Assembly: GCA_030152105.1 (NCBI GenBank)
Contig: JASLIH010000161.1
Coordinates: forward strand, 1 to 8,051
DNA: 8,051 nt
Direction: 5' to 3'
DNA from: Actinomycetes bacterium
GTDB lineage: Bacteria; Actinomycetota; CALGFH01
Made by a program: the position numbers and the translations under genes. The notes under the pieces were generated by a model, which saw nothing but the letters and a program-made list of their open reading frames with translations, ran no database searches and was not told the DNA's origin. Below, one piece after another: positions 6,528 through 8,051 of the stretch. Numbering within the stretch: position 1 is the stretch's first letter; each line of letters starts with the position of its first letter.

Positions 6528-7073
6528 ATGCAGCTGCACACCACGACCGTGCCCACCCCGGTGGGGCCGTTCACCCTGCTGGTCGACGGCGACGGGGTCT
6601 GCGCGGCCGGATTCACCGGCCGGCCCGAGACCCTGCAGCGCCGCCTCGACCCGCGTCGCCGGGCGGCCCGCGTCCGGCCGGCCACCGACCCCGACGCCCT
6701 GGCCAGCCGGATGCTCGCCTACCTGGAGGGCGAGGCCGGAGCACTCGACGAGGTGGTGGTCGCCCAGCCCGGCGACCCGGACCGGCAGGCCGCCTGGCGG
6801 GTCCTGCGGACCGTGCCGGCCGGGCGGACGGTCGCCTACAAGCAGCTCGGTGCCATGGCCGGGCTGGCCGACCCGGCCACCGACCCCCTGGGCGCCCAGG
6901 CCGCCGGGGCCGCCTGCGCGGGCAACCACGTGGCCGTGATCGTGCCCTGCCACCGGGTGCTCCGCGCCGACGGCCGTCTCGGCGGCTACGGCTGGGGCAC
7001 CCACCGCAAGGCCTGGCTCCTCAGCCACGAGCAGGCCCTGGTCCCCATGCCGGGTCTGGCAGGCTCGGGGTAG
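6528..7073 (+). CDS. ogt: Methylated-DNA-[protein]-cysteine S-methyltransferase
   Basis: This 181-residue suicide enzyme removes alkyl groups from O6 of guanine onto its own cysteine. The active-site motif IVPCHRV (138-144) places the acceptor at Cys141. RTVAYKQLGAMAG (100-112) is the DNA-binding helix-turn-helix with the conserved Tyr104 that helps flip the base, Asn133 is the conserved active-site asparagine, and GGYGWGTHRKAWLL (152-165) is the closing motif. The N-terminal region (1-80) is the usual poorly conserved partner domain, so the length is normal for Ogt. The odd point is that the arginine that fills the base gap in the helix (RAVG in most members, Arg128 in human MGMT) is Gln124 here (GAQAAG). 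Cysteine is kept, so it is not an alkyltransferase-like protein. It is separated from osmC by 98 bases that include a separate promoter. Confidence 0.92.
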   Translation: MQLHTTTVPTPVGPFTLLVDGDGVCAAGFTGRPETLQRRLDPRRRAARVRPATDPDALASRMLAYLEGEAGALDEVVVAQPGDPDRQAAWRVLRTVPAGRTVAYKQLGAMAGLADPATDPLGAQAAGAACAGNHVAVIVPCHRVLRADGRLGGYGWGTHRKAWLLSHEQALVPMPGLAGSG

Positions 7074-7101
7074 CGGGTGAGGGCGGCAGGTCCGGGTCGA
7101 G

Positions 7102-7131
7102 TCGACAGGCCGGCCCCCGGGGGCCTAGCGT
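7102..7131 (+). promoter_or_regulatory. Promoter of osmC (-35 TCGACA, -10 TAGCGT)
   Basis: TCGACA at 7102-7107 matches five of six bases of TTGACA. An 18-base spacer separates it from TAGCGT at 7126-7131, a TANNNT -10 box. Transcription would begin near 7138, giving a leader of about 34 bases that includes AGGAGG. This is the best -35/-10 pair in the window. Confidence 0.5.
7112..7125. repeat. Perfect 14-base palindrome inside the osmC promoter spacer
   Basis: GGCCCCCGGGGGCC reads the same on both strands and lies wholly between the proposed -35 and -10 boxes, a classic repressor position. It follows the alkyltransferase stop by 38 bases, so it could instead be a short terminator hairpin (5-base stem, 4-base loop), but no proper T-run follows. 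Confidence 0.45.
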
Positions 7132-7157
7132 TTCGTCGACTGGACGACCGATCGATC

Positions 7158-7163
7158 AGGAGG
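7158..7163 (+). promoter_or_regulatory. Shine-Dalgarno AGGAGG deciding the osmC start
   Basis: AGGAGG is a full-strength site 8 bases before ATG 7172. The reading frame is open for hundreds of bases upstream, so this site together with homology at the N-terminus fixes the start. The ATG at 7164 directly after it is out of frame. Confidence 0.7.
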
Positions 7164-7171
7164 ATGTCGAC

Positions 7172-7618
7172 ATGGCCGGTGTTGAGCGTCAGGCGCACAC
7201 GCTCTGGGAGGGGCCGCTGATCGGCGGCAAGGGCGAAACCGAGTTCGTCTCCAGCGGCATCGGCCGCTACCCGGTGACCTGGGCGGCGCGGACCGAGAGC
7301 CCCGGGGGCAAGACCAGCCCTGAGGAGCTGCTCGCGGCCGCCCACGCCACCTGCTACGCGATGGCGTTCTCGAACTACCTCGCCCAGGCCGGCCACGCGC
7401 CTGAGCGCCTGCACGTCACCTCGACCGTCTCCTTCGAGCCCCAGGAGGGCGGCGGGTTCGCCGTCACCCGCTCGGCCCTCGAGGTCAACGGGGTGGTTCC
7501 CGGGCTCGACCAGGACGGCTTCCAGCAGGCCGCCGAGGAGGGCGAGAAGGGCTGCCCGATCTCCAACGCCATCCGCGGCAACCTCGAGATCACCGTGAAG
7601 GCGACGCTGGACTCCTGA
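7172..7618 (+). CDS. osmC: OsmC-type organic hydroperoxide reductase
   Basis: The 148-residue product aligns end to end with E. coli OsmC. It reduces organic and fatty-acid hydroperoxides by a dithiol mechanism, in the cytoplasm, as a domain-swapped dimer by family knowledge. Both redox cysteines are present: Cys61 in SPEELLAAAHATCYAMAFS (49-67) and Cys128 in EKGCPISNAI (125-134). The glutamate of PEELL (Glu51 or 52) and the N-terminal HTLWEG / GRYPVTWAART strands are also in place. Spacing of the cysteines and VPGLDQDGF fit OsmC rather than Ohr. It has its own promoter with an internal palindrome and a strong ribosome site, suggesting regulated, high expression. No OhrR/MarR regulator is adjacent. 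The upstream neighbour repairs alkylated DNA, so both may serve a common chemical stress response, which is inference. Confidence 0.95.
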   Translation: MAGVERQAHTLWEGPLIGGKGETEFVSSGIGRYPVTWAARTESPGGKTSPEELLAAAHATCYAMAFSNYLAQAGHAPERLHVTSTVSFEPQEGGGFAVTRSALEVNGVVPGLDQDGFQQAAEEGEKGCPISNAIRGNLEITVKATLDS

Positions 7619-7635
7619 CCGTCCGCACCCACGAG

Positions 7636-7652
7636 CGGCGCCCTCACCGCCG
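7636..7652. terminator. Weak stem-loop between convergent osmC and GNAT genes
   Basis: CGGCG (7636-7640) and CGCCG (7648-7652) pair around a 7-base loop in and just beyond the 25-base gap between the two stop codons; the right arm lies in the last codons of the minus-strand gene. No T-run is present. It is the only candidate terminator between these genes. Confidence 0.2.
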
Positions 7653-8051
7653 AAGCCCTCCCCGCCCCGGTGGGCCGCCCAGTGGCATCGCCAGCAGCAG
7701 GGCCTTGTTGCCGGGCCAGAGGTCGGGCAGCTCCCGCGCCGGGAGGAACCCGACCGAACGGTAGAACGCGCGGGTCCGCTGGTAGCCGTCGGCCACGCCC
7801 GGCTCCTCCTCCAGCGACGAGACGGTCAGGACCAGAAGTAGCTGCCGCCCCTCGTCCCGGAGCTGGCCGGTGAGCCGCCGGACCAGCGCCCGCCCGATGC
7901 CCTGGCCGCGATGGCGGGCGTGCACCGCCATCCAGGTGATCTCGCTGACCGCCTCGAAATGGTGGACCACGGTGAGGAAGCCGACCACCTGGTCGTCCCG
8001 CACCGCGACCAGCCCAGCGCTGGCCCGGACGGCCTCGGCGCACTCGCGCCG
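7644..8051 (-). CDS. GNAT-family N-acetyltransferase, N-terminus missing
   Basis: The frame is open from the right edge to a TGA at 7644-7646, about 135 residues, so the N-terminal part lies outside. The codons at the edge read RRECAEAVRASAGLVAVRDDQ, continuing directly into VVGFLTVVHHFEAVSEITWM, a typical GNAT central sheet. The acetyl-CoA motif is ARHRGQGIGRALVRRL, and the C-terminus has the family ending AFYRSVGFLPARELPDLW. GTG 8003 could formally serve as a start but would remove the first strands of the fold, so a real start beyond the window is likelier. The substrate cannot be inferred. The final residues (GGPPGRGGLRR) look disordered. It is convergent with osmC with a 25-base gap, and is not closely similar to the GNAT at 2773. 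Confidence 0.9.
   Translation of the reverse strand, partial: RRECAEAVRASAGLVAVRDDQVVGFLTVVHHFEAVSEITWMAVHARHRGQGIGRALVRRLTGQLRDEGRQLLLVLTVSSLEEEPGVADGYQRTRAFYRSVGFLPARELPDLWPGNKALLLAMPLGGPPGRGGLRR

Noticed and set aside
6528..7073. Alkyltransferase-like (ATL) protein that only flags lesions
   Set aside because: ATL proteins have tryptophan in place of the acceptor cysteine; here the motif is PCHR with cysteine intact.
6215..7171. A fusion of a long upstream region in frame with OsmC (from 6215)
   Set aside because: The upstream part is Arg/Gly/Pro-rich shadow of the exporter and alkyltransferase genes. OsmC homology begins at the ATG 7172, which has AGGAGG 8 bases before it.
1..8051. CRISPR array, insertion sequence, integrase, tRNA or rRNA gene, riboswitch
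   Set aside because: I saw no regularly spaced direct repeats, transposase motifs, terminal inverted repeats, cloverleaf with CCA/TΨC-like GGTTCGA context, or rRNA-like segments in any gap; all gaps are under 200 bases.

Overview
The window is very GC-rich bacterial DNA with strong G/C preference at third codon positions. The gene families present (a BTAD/AfsR-type regulator with an NB-ARC ATPase, GNAT acetyltransferases, a DHA2 drug exporter and an OsmC peroxidase), together with TANNNT promoter boxes and at least one probable leaderless start, fit an actinobacterium. A high-GC Chloroflexota cannot be excluded, and nothing here fixes genus or species. I see no phage, transposon, CRISPR, tRNA or rRNA signal. 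This reads as ordinary chromosomal DNA with single-gene transcription units in frequently changing orientation.

Layout. 1-2637 (-) holds most of a large SARP/AfsR-like regulator whose C-terminus runs off the left edge. Divergent from it, 2773-3240 (+) is a small GNAT acetyltransferase that appears leaderless. It meets a carboxymuconolactone-decarboxylase-family gene (3237-3608, -) tail to tail, with the two stop codons sharing the palindrome CTAG. Next, 3791-4537 (-) is a class I SAM methyltransferase. Divergent from that, 4668-4775 (+) is an unannotated-looking 35-residue membrane protein with a clean Shine-Dalgarno and promoter box. 4825-6390 (-) is a 14-helix DHA2-type exporter. 6528-7073 (+) is a methylated-DNA-protein cysteine methyltransferase and 7172-7618 (+) is OsmC, each with its own good ribosome site. 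7644-8051 (-) is a second GNAT acetyltransferase, cut by the right edge.

The genes do not form one pathway. The middle and right half share a loose theme of chemical stress: drug export, alkylated-DNA repair and organic peroxide removal. That grouping is inference from annotation, not shown by a common operon. I found no convincing new multi-gene system. The items most worth checking are the 35-residue membrane protein, the loss of the conserved base-flipping arginine in the DNA alkyltransferase, the palindrome inside the osmC promoter, and several short dyads placed like operators. All intergenic stretches are shorter than 200 bases.
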